Positions 1 through 8,405 of a stretch of 64,000 nucleotides of DNA are shown here, one piece after another (position 1 is the first letter of the stretch; each line of letters starts with the position of its first letter). This DNA comes from Thermocoleostomius sinensis A174. GTDB taxonomy: Bacteria; Cyanobacteriota; Cyanobacteriia; Elainellales; Elainellaceae. Under the pieces are notes generated by a model. It had not been told where the DNA came from, did not search any database, and saw only the letters and a list, made by a program, of their open reading frames with translations. A program made the position numbers and the translations under genes. The stretch is from assembly GCF_026802175.1 (NCBI RefSeq), contig NZ_CP113797.1:4441026-4505025 (forward strand). The letters run 5' to 3'.

Positions 1-1430
1 TCGACCTGATGACACCACCCCATATCAAGACGGCGATCGGACTGCAAGTAAGCCTCTAACTTCTCAATCAACGCTTGATCTAACGAGCAATGGGGCGACC
101 ACGGCCAAATGATAATCAGGCGCTGATGCGTCTGGTCTAGTGCATCACTCAAGATCGAAGAGCCTAGCAGTTCTGGCGAATCAGTAGCATCCGCTTGAAG
201 CAAACTAGCATCGAATACCAACTCAGATTTCGGAGCCGTTGGCAGCGATCGTAATCGTAGGTTAATATACTCCAACTCTTGCTGTACCACTTGCCGTACT
301 CGCGTTTTGAAGGTGTTGAGCACGTTTTCGGTAGCGGGCAGCCGTTTGGACAAGTCTCGAAGTTGGCGTTGCAGGGCCGCTATATCCTGTGCAGGCGGCA
401 GGTCCTGCATCTGGACTTGCAATTGGCGCTGCTGGTCAGCCAATTTGTCGGCAAACAATTGCACTGATTCCAGTTGCGATCGAACGCGGCTTAAGTAAGC
501 AATGGCAACTTCCTGGAGGTTGGGATAAAAATTGGATTCTTCAGAATGCTGGGCATCTTCATCTGTGGAATGTCGATCGGCCGAAGCAAGTGTCCCTAGT
601 CGGAAGTTAGCCATTTCCATTGCTTGCAACAATTCCCGCAGGGCTTCTTGCTGTCGCTGAACATCTTGCACCTCTTCCGTCAACGACACCAGGTCTTGCT
701 TGGGAGCCAGTTCGGCAATCAGCTTGGTAATTTCATTCATATCCTGTCGGATCGAACTGATATCCGCCGGCGGTGGCAACTGACGAAATTCGCGATCGAG
801 GCGCGACAGTTGCTCTTGTAACAAGGTGAAATTGGGCTGAGTTTGGCTCGTCAAGGTTTCCAGCCCTCTTTGTACCTGAGTCACCTCCAAGTTAAGTTGC
901 CGGATCAATGCTTCTAGGTGTGCAACACGGGCGGAGTCGGTTCCTTGGGCCAATTCTTCGTGCAATTGCTCGAATCCTGCCATGATTAAGGTGTAGCGCT
1001 CGCCCAAAAACTGTAGATCTTGGCGAATGGTGTTAAATCCCTGCTCCTCTAACGTCACCAATCGTCGATGCAGTTCCCCTTGCACCAGAGCAACTTCCGC
1101 AAACAATTCCTCAGACAGTTCTCGGTTTTGCTGCATCATGCTTTTTTTCAACCGATGAATTGTCTCCGGCGACGGCAATGCCGCAATCTGTTGCTTCATC
1201 AGCCGGACTTCCAGGGTGAAGCGATCGTTGAACTCGGACAGCACAGTCTGTCCGTGCTGACGATTGTTGTGGTTTTCTCGACTGCGGTTTAAAGCGCCTA
1301 AGGCCAGGGCTAGGGTGAGTGGAGCCACCGCATAGGAGGCTTGATTGAGAACGATCGAGGCAACTGCGCCAACCCCTGAGCCAAGCAATGACGCATTTTC
1401 CAGATGTTTAAACCAGGGATTTTTCTTCAT
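1..1430 (-). CDS. Coiled-coil membrane protein, possible PLD-like C-terminus (partial)
   Basis: An open frame reads leftward from an ATG at 1430 and runs off the window edge, giving at least 476 residues. Residues about 12-48 hold two short hydrophobic stretches separated by a few polar residues, which suggests a membrane hairpin near the N-terminus. Residues about 55-370 are rich in Gln, Glu and Leu with heptad-like spacing, so a long coiled coil is likely. The last visible part (RLIIIWPWSP, then EKLEAYLQSDRRLDMGW) resembles the start of PLD-like or helicase-associated nuclease domains in cyanobacterial hypothetical proteins, but no HKD motif lies inside the window. I cannot assign a function. 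The gene is divergent from the gas-vesicle operon. Existence is well supported; the domain guess is weak. Confidence 0.8.
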   Translation of the reverse strand, partial: MKKNPWFKHLENASLLGSGVGAVASIVLNQASYAVAPLTLALALGALNRSRENHNNRQHGQTVLSEFNDRFTLEVRLMKQQIAALPSPETIHRLKKSMMQQNRELSEELFAEVALVQGELHRRLVTLEEQGFNTIRQDLQFLGERYTLIMAGFEQLHEELAQGTDSARVAHLEALIRQLNLEVTQVQRGLETLTSQTQPNFTLLQEQLSRLDREFRQLPPPADISSIRQDMNEITKLIAELAPKQDLVSLTEEVQDVQRQQEALRELLQAMEMANFRLGTLASADRHSTDEDAQHSEESNFYPNLQEVAIAYLSRVRSQLESVQLFADKLADQQRQLQVQMQDLPPAQDIAALQRQLRDLSKRLPATENVLNTFKTRVRQVVQQELEYINLRLRSLPTAPKSELVFDASLLQADATDSPELLGSSILSDALDQTHQRLIIIWPWSPHCSLDQALIEKLEAYLQSDRRLDMGWCHQV

Positions 1431-1829
1431 TTCTAGCCAACAAGATGATGGGTTTGAACAACCGGGGGCTGTAACATGTGGACACAGAAGGACACACCGC
1501 CAAACGATGCAACTCAGAAAAACAAGGACGATCGTGAGACGCTCTTTAGCTTGAGATTCTCTCTATATCGACTTTTCTTAAACTTGTTTGGCAATCAGGA
1601 AAACTATCATAAACTCACATAAGTCTTCATTATTTTCACCGCCGCCTCATCCTCATCACTGGCGATGGGGTGCATCCAAACAGAGGCAGCCTTCACCCTA
1701 AACCCCGCTCCCAATGCTAGGAGATGAAATCCGATCGCCCTGGCATTGTTACTGCACACTCGCCTTTTCTTTGTTAGTAGGAATTTTCCTTAGGGATGAC
1801 TAGATTAATGAGTAAGTAACAATGCAGCC
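1431..1829. other. Intergenic region between divergent genes
   Basis: About 400 bases separate the divergent coiled-coil gene and the AAA ATPase gene, so both promoters should lie here. The right half (about 1690-1724) carries a degenerate half copy of the CTCACCCTAAACCC...CTCCC intergenic repeat found elsewhere in the window. No tRNA, small protein or convincing promoter could be picked out by eye. Confidence 0.5.
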
Positions 1830-3704
1830 ATGAGCGAGTTATTTAAAGGACTTGAGCAGTTAATCGAGTTGGCAAAAGCATTAGAAGAAAAAGCAGAAAC
1901 CGGAGAAATCAAGACCGACGTTAAAACCGACGTGCAGTTTCGTGCTCGATCGCAGAGCAATATTCCTCGTTCAACCATTTCCTACTCAGGTAGCACTCGT
2001 CGAACCACCCGGGTTCCATCCAACTCAAACGGCTCACCAGGTGGTGCCTCTTCAGCAACGGATAATGGCCCAATCGTCACACCCACGGCCACACCCCCTA
2101 CCTCAGTCTCACTTCAACACGTAGGCGGACTACAGGCTGTCTTACAAGAACTTCGAGAATTAGTAGAACTTCCCCTCAAGCGATCGGATTTGTTGGCTCA
2201 ATTGGGGCTTGAACCAACGCGAGGCGTGCTGTTGGTGGGGCCACCAGGAACGGGAAAAACGTTAACCGCGCGGGCATTGGCTGAAGCGTTAGGCGTCAAC
2301 TTTATCGCAATCGTGGGACCTGAAGTCATCGGCAAATATTATGGAGAAGCTGAAGCACGATTACGCAATTTGTTTGAGAAAGCCGCCAACGCTGCCCCTT
2401 GTATTGTGTTTATTGATGAAATTGATAGCCTGGCACCCGATCGCACCAAAGTTGAAGGCGAAGTCGAAAAACGGCTAGTGGCTCAGCTTCTTAGCTTAAT
2501 GGATGGGTTTACGTCCATCAACGGCGTGATTGTGCTGGCGGCCACCAATCGGCCACATCATCTCGATCCAGCTTTGCGGCGTCCTGGACGGTTCGATCGC
2601 GAAGTGCAGTTTCAAGTTCCCGATCGCGATGGTCGTTGGGAGATTTTGAACATTCAAACCCGCGATATGCCCTTAGATGCATCGGTAGATTTGGCAACCA
2701 TTGCAGATTTAGCAGTCGGCATGGTAGGAGCCGATTTGAAAGCCCTCTGCCAAACAGCAGCTTACACGGCATTACGTCGCCAAGTCCCCGATCTGCAAAC
2801 CACCGACACAACCTCGCTCACAGTTAGCCACGCAGATTTTCAGCAAGCACTCAAAACAATCAAACCACCGGTGCTGCGATCGGTACAGGTAGAAACCCCG
2901 GCGGTAGCATGGGAAGAAATTGGCGGGCTAGAAACCATCAAACAGATTTTGCAAGAATCTGTTGAAGGAGCGCTGCTCTACCCAGAACTCTATCGGCATA
3001 CGGGGGCTAAGACACCTCGCGGTATTTTGCTATCCGGGCCACCCGGAACCGGAAAAACGCTGCTTGCCAAAGCCGTTGCTTCACAAGCCCAAGCTAACTT
3101 CATTGCTGTCAATGGACCGGAACTGATCAGTAAATGGGTAGGAGCGGCAGAACAAGCCGTGCGAGAACTCTTTACCAAAGCGCGACAGACGGCTCCATGT
3201 GTCATTTTTGTCGATGAAATCGATACCCTAGCTCCAGCACGCGGACAGTTCCAAGGCGACTCTGGCATCAGCGATCGACTAGTTGGACAACTGCTGACCG
3301 AACTCGATGGGCTACAAGACTCTACTAATGTGTTGTTGATTGCCGCTACCAATCGCCCGGAAGTCCTTGATTCGGCCCTGTTACGGGCAGGACGCCTCGA
3401 CTTGCATATCCCAGTAGACTTACCTCATGAGTCTAGCCGCTTGGCTATCTTGCGAGTTCACAACTGCGATCGACCGCTGGAAAATGCTGAGCCAGAGCAA
3501 GTTAATCTCCACTATTGGGCCCAGCAAACCGAAGGCTGGAACGGAGCGGATTTAGCTTTGCTGAGCAACCAAGCCGCCCTCGAAGCAGTCCGTCGATTTC
3601 GCCAGCAGAGACAACCTGACGACCTCTCATCTCTTCGGATTACGCACCATGACTTTGCCATCGCCTATGACCTGCTCAGCCGCCAAAAAGGGCACACCGA
3701 ATAA
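1830..3704 (+). CDS. Two-domain AAA ATPase (CDC48/VCP-like) heading the gas-vesicle operon
   Basis: The 624-residue protein has an N-terminal helix (about 1-28), a Ser/Thr/Pro-rich linker to about 95, and two AAA modules. Module one has Walker A GPPGTGKT at 137-144, Walker B IVFIDEID near 192-199, and a second-region-of-homology segment ending RRPGRFDR. Module two has Walker A near 403-410, Walker B VIFVDEID near 458, and a divergent second-region segment LLRAGRLD. This is the layout of Cdc48/VCP/NSF-type hexameric unfoldases, but without their N-domain. It lies 111 bases upstream of gvpA on the same strand. Other gas-vesicle clusters carry the MoxR-type ATPase GvpN. No GvpN is seen here, so this protein may fill a chaperone or assembly role. 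That role is inference from position. Confidence 0.9.
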   Translation: MSELFKGLEQLIELAKALEEKAETGEIKTDVKTDVQFRARSQSNIPRSTISYSGSTRRTTRVPSNSNGSPGGASSATDNGPIVTPTATPPTSVSLQHVGGLQAVLQELRELVELPLKRSDLLAQLGLEPTRGVLLVGPPGTGKTLTARALAEALGVNFIAIVGPEVIGKYYGEAEARLRNLFEKAANAAPCIVFIDEIDSLAPDRTKVEGEVEKRLVAQLLSLMDGFTSINGVIVLAATNRPHHLDPALRRPGRFDREVQFQVPDRDGRWEILNIQTRDMPLDASVDLATIADLAVGMVGADLKALCQTAAYTALRRQVPDLQTTDTTSLTVSHADFQQALKTIKPPVLRSVQVETPAVAWEEIGGLETIKQILQESVEGALLYPELYRHTGAKTPRGILLSGPPGTGKTLLAKAVASQAQANFIAVNGPELISKWVGAAEQAVRELFTKARQTAPCVIFVDEIDTLAPARGQFQGDSGISDRLVGQLLTELDGLQDSTNVLLIAATNRPEVLDSALLRAGRLDLHIPVDLPHESSRLAILRVHNCDRPLENAEPEQVNLHYWAQQTEGWNGADLALLSNQAALEAVRRFRQQRQPDDLSSLRITHHDFAIAYDLLSRQKGHTE

Positions 3705-3815
3705 TCTGCTATCGATTCGAGGATTGGTGGACTAGCAATTTGTTAGAACCTAGGAAAAAACGGGCAAGCTTGAGATAGTTCCATATCGTTTACTCCTTAA
3801 AAAAGGTAATAAATT

Positions 3816-4034
3816 ATGGCAGTTGAAAAAGTAAACTCGTCTTCTAGCCTAGCTGAAGTCGTCGATCGCATTCTGGACAAAGGGATTGTGATTGATGCCT
3901 GGGTTCGGGTTTCGTTGGTTGGCATTGAACTACTAGCTGTAGAAGCCCGTGTGGTAATTGCCTCGGTTGAAACATATTTGAAGTATGCAGAAGCGGTTGG
4001 GCTAACGGCTCAAGCAGCAGTTCCAGCAGCATAA
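3816..4034 (+). CDS. gvpA: Gas vesicle structural protein GvpA
   Basis: This 72-residue protein matches the nearly invariant cyanobacterial GvpA along its whole length: [18 protein letters not shown], then [18 protein letters not shown] and [14 protein letters not shown]. GvpA assembles into the ribs of the protein-walled gas vesicle that gives cells buoyancy. Length is normal for the family (about 70-72). An AAAAGG ribosome-binding site lies just before the ATG. A single copy is seen, whereas some cyanobacteria carry several. It is followed by a strong hairpin before gvpJ, which could let gvpA transcripts outnumber those of the accessory genes. Confidence 0.98.
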   Translation: MAVEKVNSSSSLAEVVDRILDKGIVIDAWVRVSLVGIELLAVEARVVIASVETYLKYAEAVGLTAQAAVPAA

Positions 4035-4042
4035 ACGGCGTT

Positions 4043-4070
4043 GTAGGATGGGCGCATGGGCCCACCCTAC
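4043..4070 (+). terminator. Hairpin between gvpA and gvpJ
   Basis: An 11-base stem (4043-4053 with 4060-4070, one A/C mismatch) with a 6-base loop begins 9 bases after the gvpA stop. No T-run follows, so it may act as a partial terminator or an mRNA 3'-end stabiliser rather than a full stop. The GTAGGRTGGGC...GCCCACCCTAC type also occurs as a dispersed repeat in cyanobacteria. Confidence 0.6.
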
Positions 4071-4096
4071 AGCTTTCTGGTTTCTAAGGAAATATT

Positions 4097-4432
4097 ATGA
4101 CCATTGCGGCTCAGAATCGATCGCCCATTCCCACAGCCACCGCCGGATCAACCCTGGCAGATGTTCTAGAACGAGTATTAGACAAAGGCATTGTCATCGC
4201 TGGTGATATTTCGGTTTCGGTTGGTTCTACTGAACTGCTCAGTATTCGGATTCGGCTCCTGATTTCGTCTGTAGATAAAGCTAAGGAAATCGGTATCAAT
4301 TGGTGGGAAACCGATCCAGCACTGAGTAGCCAAGCTCGCCAGTTACAAGAAAATCAGCAGCTTCACCGTCGAATTGAACAGCTAGAACAGGAATTACAAT
4401 TACTAAAATCGGAACAAAAAATAGACGAATAA
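4097..4432 (+). CDS. gvpJ: Gas vesicle protein GvpJ (GvpA paralogue)
   Basis: Residues about 18-72 are a GvpA-like domain (LADVLERVLDKGIVIAGD, then ELLSIRIRLLISSVDKA). It is followed by GINWWETDP and a Gln/Glu/Leu-rich coiled-coil tail, which is the usual cyanobacterial GvpJ layout. GvpJ is a minor gas-vesicle component related to GvpA and is thought to act in nucleation or at the conical tips. An AAGGAAA ribosome-binding site precedes the ATG at 4097. Many Nostocales GvpJ proteins have a longer repetitive tail; this one stops at 111 residues. GvpM is the nearest alternative, but the GINWW motif favours GvpJ. Confidence 0.92.
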   Translation: MTIAAQNRSPIPTATAGSTLADVLERVLDKGIVIAGDISVSVGSTELLSIRIRLLISSVDKAKEIGINWWETDPALSSQARQLQENQQLHRRIEQLEQELQLLKSEQKIDE

Positions 4433-4518
4433 TTGAATGAGGAAGACATCATTTTTGCAACTTTAAACCTCTACAGTCTTGAAAAGATACTATTTTGAAG
4501 ATCTAGTTATAAATCATC

Positions 4519-5031
4519 ATGGCTGACACTATTTCCAGGTTTGATAGCGTTTCAATGACTCCAATCTGTCCAGCAGCGAGACAAGCAGGATTGGCTTCCT
4601 TGGTGCTGACCGTAGTAGAATTGGTGCGCCAACTCATGGAAGCGCAAGTGATCCGTCGGATGGAAGCAGGGCAACTAAGTGATACAGACCTCGATCGCGC
4701 CTCAGAAAGTTTGCAAACTCTGCAAGATCAAGTTGTGCGGCTCTGCGAGATTTTCAATATTGATCCAGCCGATTTGAACCTGGACTTGGGCGACATCGGA
4801 ACGCTACTTCCAAAGTCTGGTGGTTATTACCCTGGCGAAACTTCCACAACCCCTACTGTTTTAGAATTGCTTGATCGTTTGTTGCACACGGGCGTGGTTC
4901 TTGACGGCAGTGTCGATCTGGGTCTGGCGCAATTAAACCTGATTCATGCCAAGCTACGACTGGTGCTGACATCGAAACCGCTTGAATTATATTCACTCGA
5001 TTGCAACAGCATTCTTCAGAAAGGATATTAG
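4519..5031 (+). CDS. gvpK: Gas vesicle protein GvpK with C-terminal GvpA-like segment
   Basis: Residues about 22-105 match GvpK: LASLVLTVVELVRQLMEAQ, IRRMEAGQLSD, VRLCEIFNIDPADLNLDL, then GTLLP. Residues about 115-157 (VLELLDRLLHTGVVLDGSVD, then AKLRLVLTSKP) resemble a GvpA/J domain. That combination is normal for cyanobacterial GvpK rather than a new fusion. GvpK is essential for gas-vesicle assembly in several systems, but its exact role is unknown. No strong ribosome-binding site is seen at 4519. The stop lies 4 bases before the gvpF start, so the two are probably translationally coupled. Confidence 0.93.
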   Translation: MADTISRFDSVSMTPICPAARQAGLASLVLTVVELVRQLMEAQVIRRMEAGQLSDTDLDRASESLQTLQDQVVRLCEIFNIDPADLNLDLGDIGTLLPKSGGYYPGETSTTPTVLELLDRLLHTGVVLDGSVDLGLAQLNLIHAKLRLVLTSKPLELYSLDCNSILQKGY

Positions 5032-5035
5032 CACT

Positions 5036-5776
5036 ATGGCGTCTGGACTGTATCTTTATGGTATCTTTCCCGCTCCTGGGCCACACAATTTACAGATCAC
5101 TGGCTTAGATCAACAAAGGGTTTGCGATCGAGAAATAGATGGGTTTGTGTTTCTTTATTCCGAAGCTCAACAAGAGCGCTATTCAGCTAGCCGTAAAAAT
5201 TTATTGGGCCATGAGCAGGTTCTAGAATATGCAATGCAGCAAGGTTTTCGCACTCTCTTACCCCTACAATTTGGATTGATTATTGAAAACTGGAAGATAG
5301 TCAAACAACAATTGATTACTCCCAAACGGCAAGAGTTATATCAACTGTTTACTAAGCTAACCGGGCGACGAGAAGTAAGCATCAAATTATTTTGGGACTT
5401 CAAGCAAGAACTTAATTTTTTGATGCAAGAAGATCAAGCAGTACGAATTGAACGCGATCGCCTAGAAGGGAAAAACCTAAGTATAGAAGAAATTATTAGA
5501 ATTGGACAATCAATTGAACGCGCTATGGAGCAACGTAAGCAAGAAATTATTACCACTGTTCAACATACTTTGAATCCGCTTGCAATTGAACTGGCAGAAA
5601 ACCGTCTCCTGACAGATGCCATGATTTATAACGCTGCTTATCTCATTCCATGGGATGCAGAAACTCGATTTAGTGAACAAGTAGAAACGATCGATCGACA
5701 GTTTGAGCATCGTCTGCTGATCCGCTATAACAACTTCACTGCTCCATTCAATTTTGCACATCTAGATCAGAACTAG
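5036..5776 (+). CDS. gvpF: Gas vesicle protein GvpF (GvpL/GvpF family)
   Basis: The 246-residue protein begins MASGLYLYGIFPAPGP, the characteristic GvpL/GvpF opening. It contains VLEYAMQQGFRTLLPLQFG and a charged helical middle part, as in structurally known GvpF. GvpF associates with GvpA during nucleation of vesicles. An upstream in-frame ATG at 4982 exists, but the start at 5036 is preferred. It follows AAAGGA and sits 4 bases after the gvpK stop. The N-terminus then matches the family without an extension. gvpG follows after 4 bases. Confidence 0.95.
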   Translation: MASGLYLYGIFPAPGPHNLQITGLDQQRVCDREIDGFVFLYSEAQQERYSASRKNLLGHEQVLEYAMQQGFRTLLPLQFGLIIENWKIVKQQLITPKRQELYQLFTKLTGRREVSIKLFWDFKQELNFLMQEDQAVRIERDRLEGKNLSIEEIIRIGQSIERAMEQRKQEIITTVQHTLNPLAIELAENRLLTDAMIYNAAYLIPWDAETRFSEQVETIDRQFEHRLLIRYNNFTAPFNFAHLDQN

Positions 5777-5780
5777 AACA

Positions 5781-6020
5781 ATGTTTTTCGATCTCATATT
5801 TTCACCTATTACATTACCTGTGAATGGAATTGCCTGGATTAGTGAAAAGATTTTAGAACAAACGGGTTCTCATCTTAACGATCGAGAACAGTTACAAAAA
5901 CAATTGCTTGCCTTGCAACTTGCCTTTGATTTAGGCGAAATCGATGAAGCTGTATTCGAAGCTAAAGAAGAGGAACTGCTATTAGCGATTCAAGCGCTTG
6001 AAGAGCAACCCAATTCATAG
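5781..6020 (+). CDS. gvpG: Gas vesicle protein GvpG
   Basis: This small acidic 79-residue protein has the GvpG signature: MFFDLIFSPITLPVNGIAWI, then REQLQKQLLALQLAFDLGEI and EAVFEAKEEELL. It sits 4 bases after gvpF and is the last recognisable gvp gene. Other GvpG proteins are assembly accessories that interact with GvpF/L. The operon ends here: the next gene is on the opposite strand. gvpC, gvpN, gvpV and gvpW are not in the window and could be elsewhere in the genome. Confidence 0.93.
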   Translation: MFFDLIFSPITLPVNGIAWISEKILEQTGSHLNDREQLQKQLLALQLAFDLGEIDEAVFEAKEEELLLAIQALEEQPNS

Positions 6021-6058
6021 AGTCGTATTAAGCCCCAAAGATAATCAAAAATAGGCGC

Positions 6059-6493
6059 TTACGCTTGTTCCACATACCGCTTCAGTTGGCGCGCCATGCG
6101 GCGTAGTCCTTGCTGTTCGTCTTGCCGCAAGAAAGGTAAAAACAGAACCGTCATTGGGCCCGAAAGCCGTTCCTGATGAATGTATTTCGTGCGATTTTGC
6201 CCAATTTCTTGAAGCTCAAACTGATGTTCGCTGCGAAATCCTGGAGCCGTATAAATCCAGCGCAAGCAAACGTTAGGTTGCAAAAATAAGATACGAGGCT
6301 CAAATTCCGTTTCAGCCTCTGCACTGACCCGTTTCAGCGACAATTGCACGGTGTGACCTTGCTTGAAAGGCATCTCTGGATTGCGATCGTACAAAAAAGT
6401 ATTCCAGTGCAACCACTTCTCCTTATGCACAAGTGCTTGCCAGACAAGCGACTTAGCAGCTTGAATTTCAATTTCAGTATATAGACTCGGCAT
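6059..6493 (-). CDS. SRPBCC (START-like) domain protein
   Basis: The 144-residue protein from the ATG at 6493 starts MPSLYTEIEIQAAKSLVWQA, the usual first strand and helix of the polyketide-cyclase/START-like fold. KWLHWNTFLYDRNP and a beta-rich body follow, with FLPFLRQDEQQGLRRMARQL at the end as the long C-terminal helix. Such proteins bind small hydrophobic ligands in a cavity. A longer version starting at 6520 would add nine residues that do not fit the fold. It is convergent with gvpG. The ligand is unknown. Confidence 0.75.
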   Translation of the reverse strand: MPSLYTEIEIQAAKSLVWQALVHKEKWLHWNTFLYDRNPEMPFKQGHTVQLSLKRVSAEAETEFEPRILFLQPNVCLRWIYTAPGFRSEHQFELQEIGQNRTKYIHQERLSGPMTVLFLPFLRQDEQQGLRRMARQLKRYVEQA

Positions 6494-6540
6494 ACAGTAC
6501 AGAGCACAAAACCAATGCAAATAGTACCCATTCCTTCATT

Positions 6541-6584
6541 ATTCCCCATCCCTCACTCCCTACTTCCTACTTCCCATTCCCCAA
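6541..6584. repeat. Short degenerate CTTCCC/CTCCC repeat tract
   Basis: A C/T-rich run of near-heptamer units (TTCCCCA, TCCCTCA, CTCCCTA, CTTCCTA, CTTCCCA, TTCCCCA) lies between the SRPBCC gene and the malic enzyme gene. It resembles the short tandemly repeated repetitive (STRR) sequences of filamentous cyanobacteria. The complementary type recurs at about 11767-11806. Confidence 0.6.
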
Positions 6585-6698
6585 TTGGTGCAACCGAGTA
6601 CAGTTGCGGCAAACACCCTTTTCTATACTGAGGCAATGGCAAGCGCTAAGATTTTAGGGTTTGTTACAAAATGTTTGCTGGAGAGCAGTCATAAATTT

Positions 6699-8090
6699 AT
6701 GGTCAGTCTGACGCCCAATCCTAGTTTTAGTTTGACGATTCGACTACAACTTCCCAACACAGCAGGGATGTTAGCCCCAGTTGTGCAAGCGATCGCCGAT
6801 GCTGGTGGTAATATCGGTCAGATTGATCTGATTGAGCAGAGCCGCAAAACCTTGATTCGCGATATTACTGTGGATGCTTTCAGTACTGAGCACGCAGGAG
6901 CCATCGTTGAAGCCGTCAAAGCGTTGACTGATATTGTGATTCTTGATGTGTACGATCGCACGTTTACATTGCATCGAGGCGGTAAAATTAGCGTACAAAG
7001 CAAAATTCCGCTGAAAAGCCAGGCTGATTTAGCGATGGCCTATACTCCGGGCGTTGGCAGAATTTGTACAGCTATTGCTGAAAATCCCCATGAGGTTTAT
7101 TCCCTCACTATCAAGAGCAACACTGTAGCGATCGTCACCGACGGCAGCGCCGTACTGGGATTGGGCAATTTGGGGGCGACTGGAGCATTGCCAGTGATGG
7201 AGGGGAAAGCCATGCTATTTAAAGAGTTCGCTGGAGTAGATGCCTTTCCCATCTGCTTGGCTACCCAAGACACCGATGCCATTGTGGAAACAGTCAAAAA
7301 CATTGCGCCTGTGTTTGGTGGTATCAACTTGGAAGACATCAGTGCTCCCCGTTGTTTTGAAATTGAAGCACGATTGCAACGCGAATTAGACATTCCCATC
7401 TTCCACGACGATCAACATGGAACGGCGATTGTATCTCTGGCTGCGCTGATGAATGCGCTCAAACTGGTTAAAAAATCAATAGATGAAATTCAAATTGTCA
7501 TTAATGGAGCCGGGGCAGCTGGCTTAGCCATTGCTCGTCTGCTACGCAAAGCTGGAGTTAACACAATCATTCTGTGCGATTCTCGCGGAATTTTGTCTAC
7601 TACCCGTCCGGATTTGAACCCCCAGAAACAAGAATTTGCTGTCGAGCAAAGCGGTTCCTTGGCGGATGCAATGGTAGGGGCTGATGTGTTTATGGGAGTG
7701 AGTGCACCAGGCGTAGTAACTCCAGCCATGATAAAAGCGATGGCGCGAGACCCGATCGTCTTCGCTATGGCCAACCCGATTCCTGAAATTCAACCGGAAT
7801 TGGTGGCTACCGATGTAGCTGTGATGGCCACAGGTCGCAGTGATTACCCTAATCAAATCAACAACGTGTTGGCGTTTCCAGGTATCTTTCGAGGAGCGCT
7901 TGACTGCCGCGCTAAAACCATGACCACTACGATGTTTTTAGAAGCCGCTTCGGCGATTGCCTCATTGGTTAACACCACAGATCTAGATAAAGAGCATATC
8001 ATTCCATCGGTGTTTGATGAGCGTGTTGCTCCTACGGTGGCTAGTGCGGTACAGCGAGCAGCGCGGACTGACGGTGTGGCAGACGATTAG
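6699..8090 (+). CDS. NAD(P)-dependent malic enzyme with N-terminal ACT domain
   Basis: Malic enzyme decarboxylates malate to pyruvate and CO2 while reducing NAD(P). From the ATG at 6699 the protein has 463 residues. Residues about 8-85 are an ACT-type regulatory domain (LPNTAGMLAPVVQAIADAG). The catalytic part follows: YTPGVGRICTAI, SAVLGLGNLGATGALPVMEG, FHDDQHGTAIV for metal and substrate binding, INGAGAAGLAIARLL as the dinucleotide fold, and NPIPEIQPE. GGAGAG lies 14 bases upstream of this ATG. The longer version from 6585 would add 38 residues of unlikely sequence. An ACT domain on malic enzyme suggests allosteric control by a small metabolite; the effector is not evident. Confidence 0.93.
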   Translation: MVSLTPNPSFSLTIRLQLPNTAGMLAPVVQAIADAGGNIGQIDLIEQSRKTLIRDITVDAFSTEHAGAIVEAVKALTDIVILDVYDRTFTLHRGGKISVQSKIPLKSQADLAMAYTPGVGRICTAIAENPHEVYSLTIKSNTVAIVTDGSAVLGLGNLGATGALPVMEGKAMLFKEFAGVDAFPICLATQDTDAIVETVKNIAPVFGGINLEDISAPRCFEIEARLQRELDIPIFHDDQHGTAIVSLAALMNALKLVKKSIDEIQIVINGAGAAGLAIARLLRKAGVNTIILCDSRGILSTTRPDLNPQKQEFAVEQSGSLADAMVGADVFMGVSAPGVVTPAMIKAMARDPIVFAMANPIPEIQPELVATDVAVMATGRSDYPNQINNVLAFPGIFRGALDCRAKTMTTTMFLEAASAIASLVNTTDLDKEHIIPSVFDERVAPTVASAVQRAARTDGVADD

Positions 8091-8180
8091 AAATTTCTGC
8101 AAATTCAACCTAATCGACTTTTGCCTAGGATAAAGTTGGGAAGCAACATAGCCCGATTTACCTTCTTTAGGCAAAATTTC

Positions 8181-8405
8181 ATGGATTGGATTGTGCTGAT
8201 AGCGGCGCTGATTGTCATGTTCTTAGTCCTTGGCTTTGTTGGTCAAGCGATCAAGTCGGCAATCAGTACCGCCATTCTAATCGCGATCTTGCTCTTAGTG
8301 TTGCAAGTTGTGTTCGGCATTAGCCCCACTGAGCTATGGCAAGAAATCTCGAACGTTGGGCAATCTCTGTGGCGCAATCTTCCCCGTGGGTTCAACTATC
8401 GCTAG
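8181..8405 (+). CDS. Small hydrophobic membrane protein
   Basis: This 74-residue protein starts MDWIVLIAALIVMFLVLGFV and has two membrane segments, about 4-22 and 30-50. A short polar tail ends NLPRGFNYR. It lies 90 bases after the malic enzyme gene on the same strand. Small proteins of this shape occur in cyanobacteria as hypothetical proteins. I do not recognise the family. The internal ATG at 8181 is chosen because residues before it look unrelated to a membrane protein. Confidence 0.65.
   Translation: MDWIVLIAALIVMFLVLGFVGQAIKSAISTAILIAILLLVLQVVFGISPTELWQEISNVGQSLWRNLPRGFNYR

Noticed and set aside
279-1554. Several plus-strand frames of 60-74 codons
   Set aside because: They lie opposite, and mostly within, the long continuous minus-strand frame ending at the left edge and have no domain content.
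4840-5031. GvpK fused to a GvpA-like domain as a possible novelty
   Set aside because: This architecture is normal for cyanobacterial GvpK.
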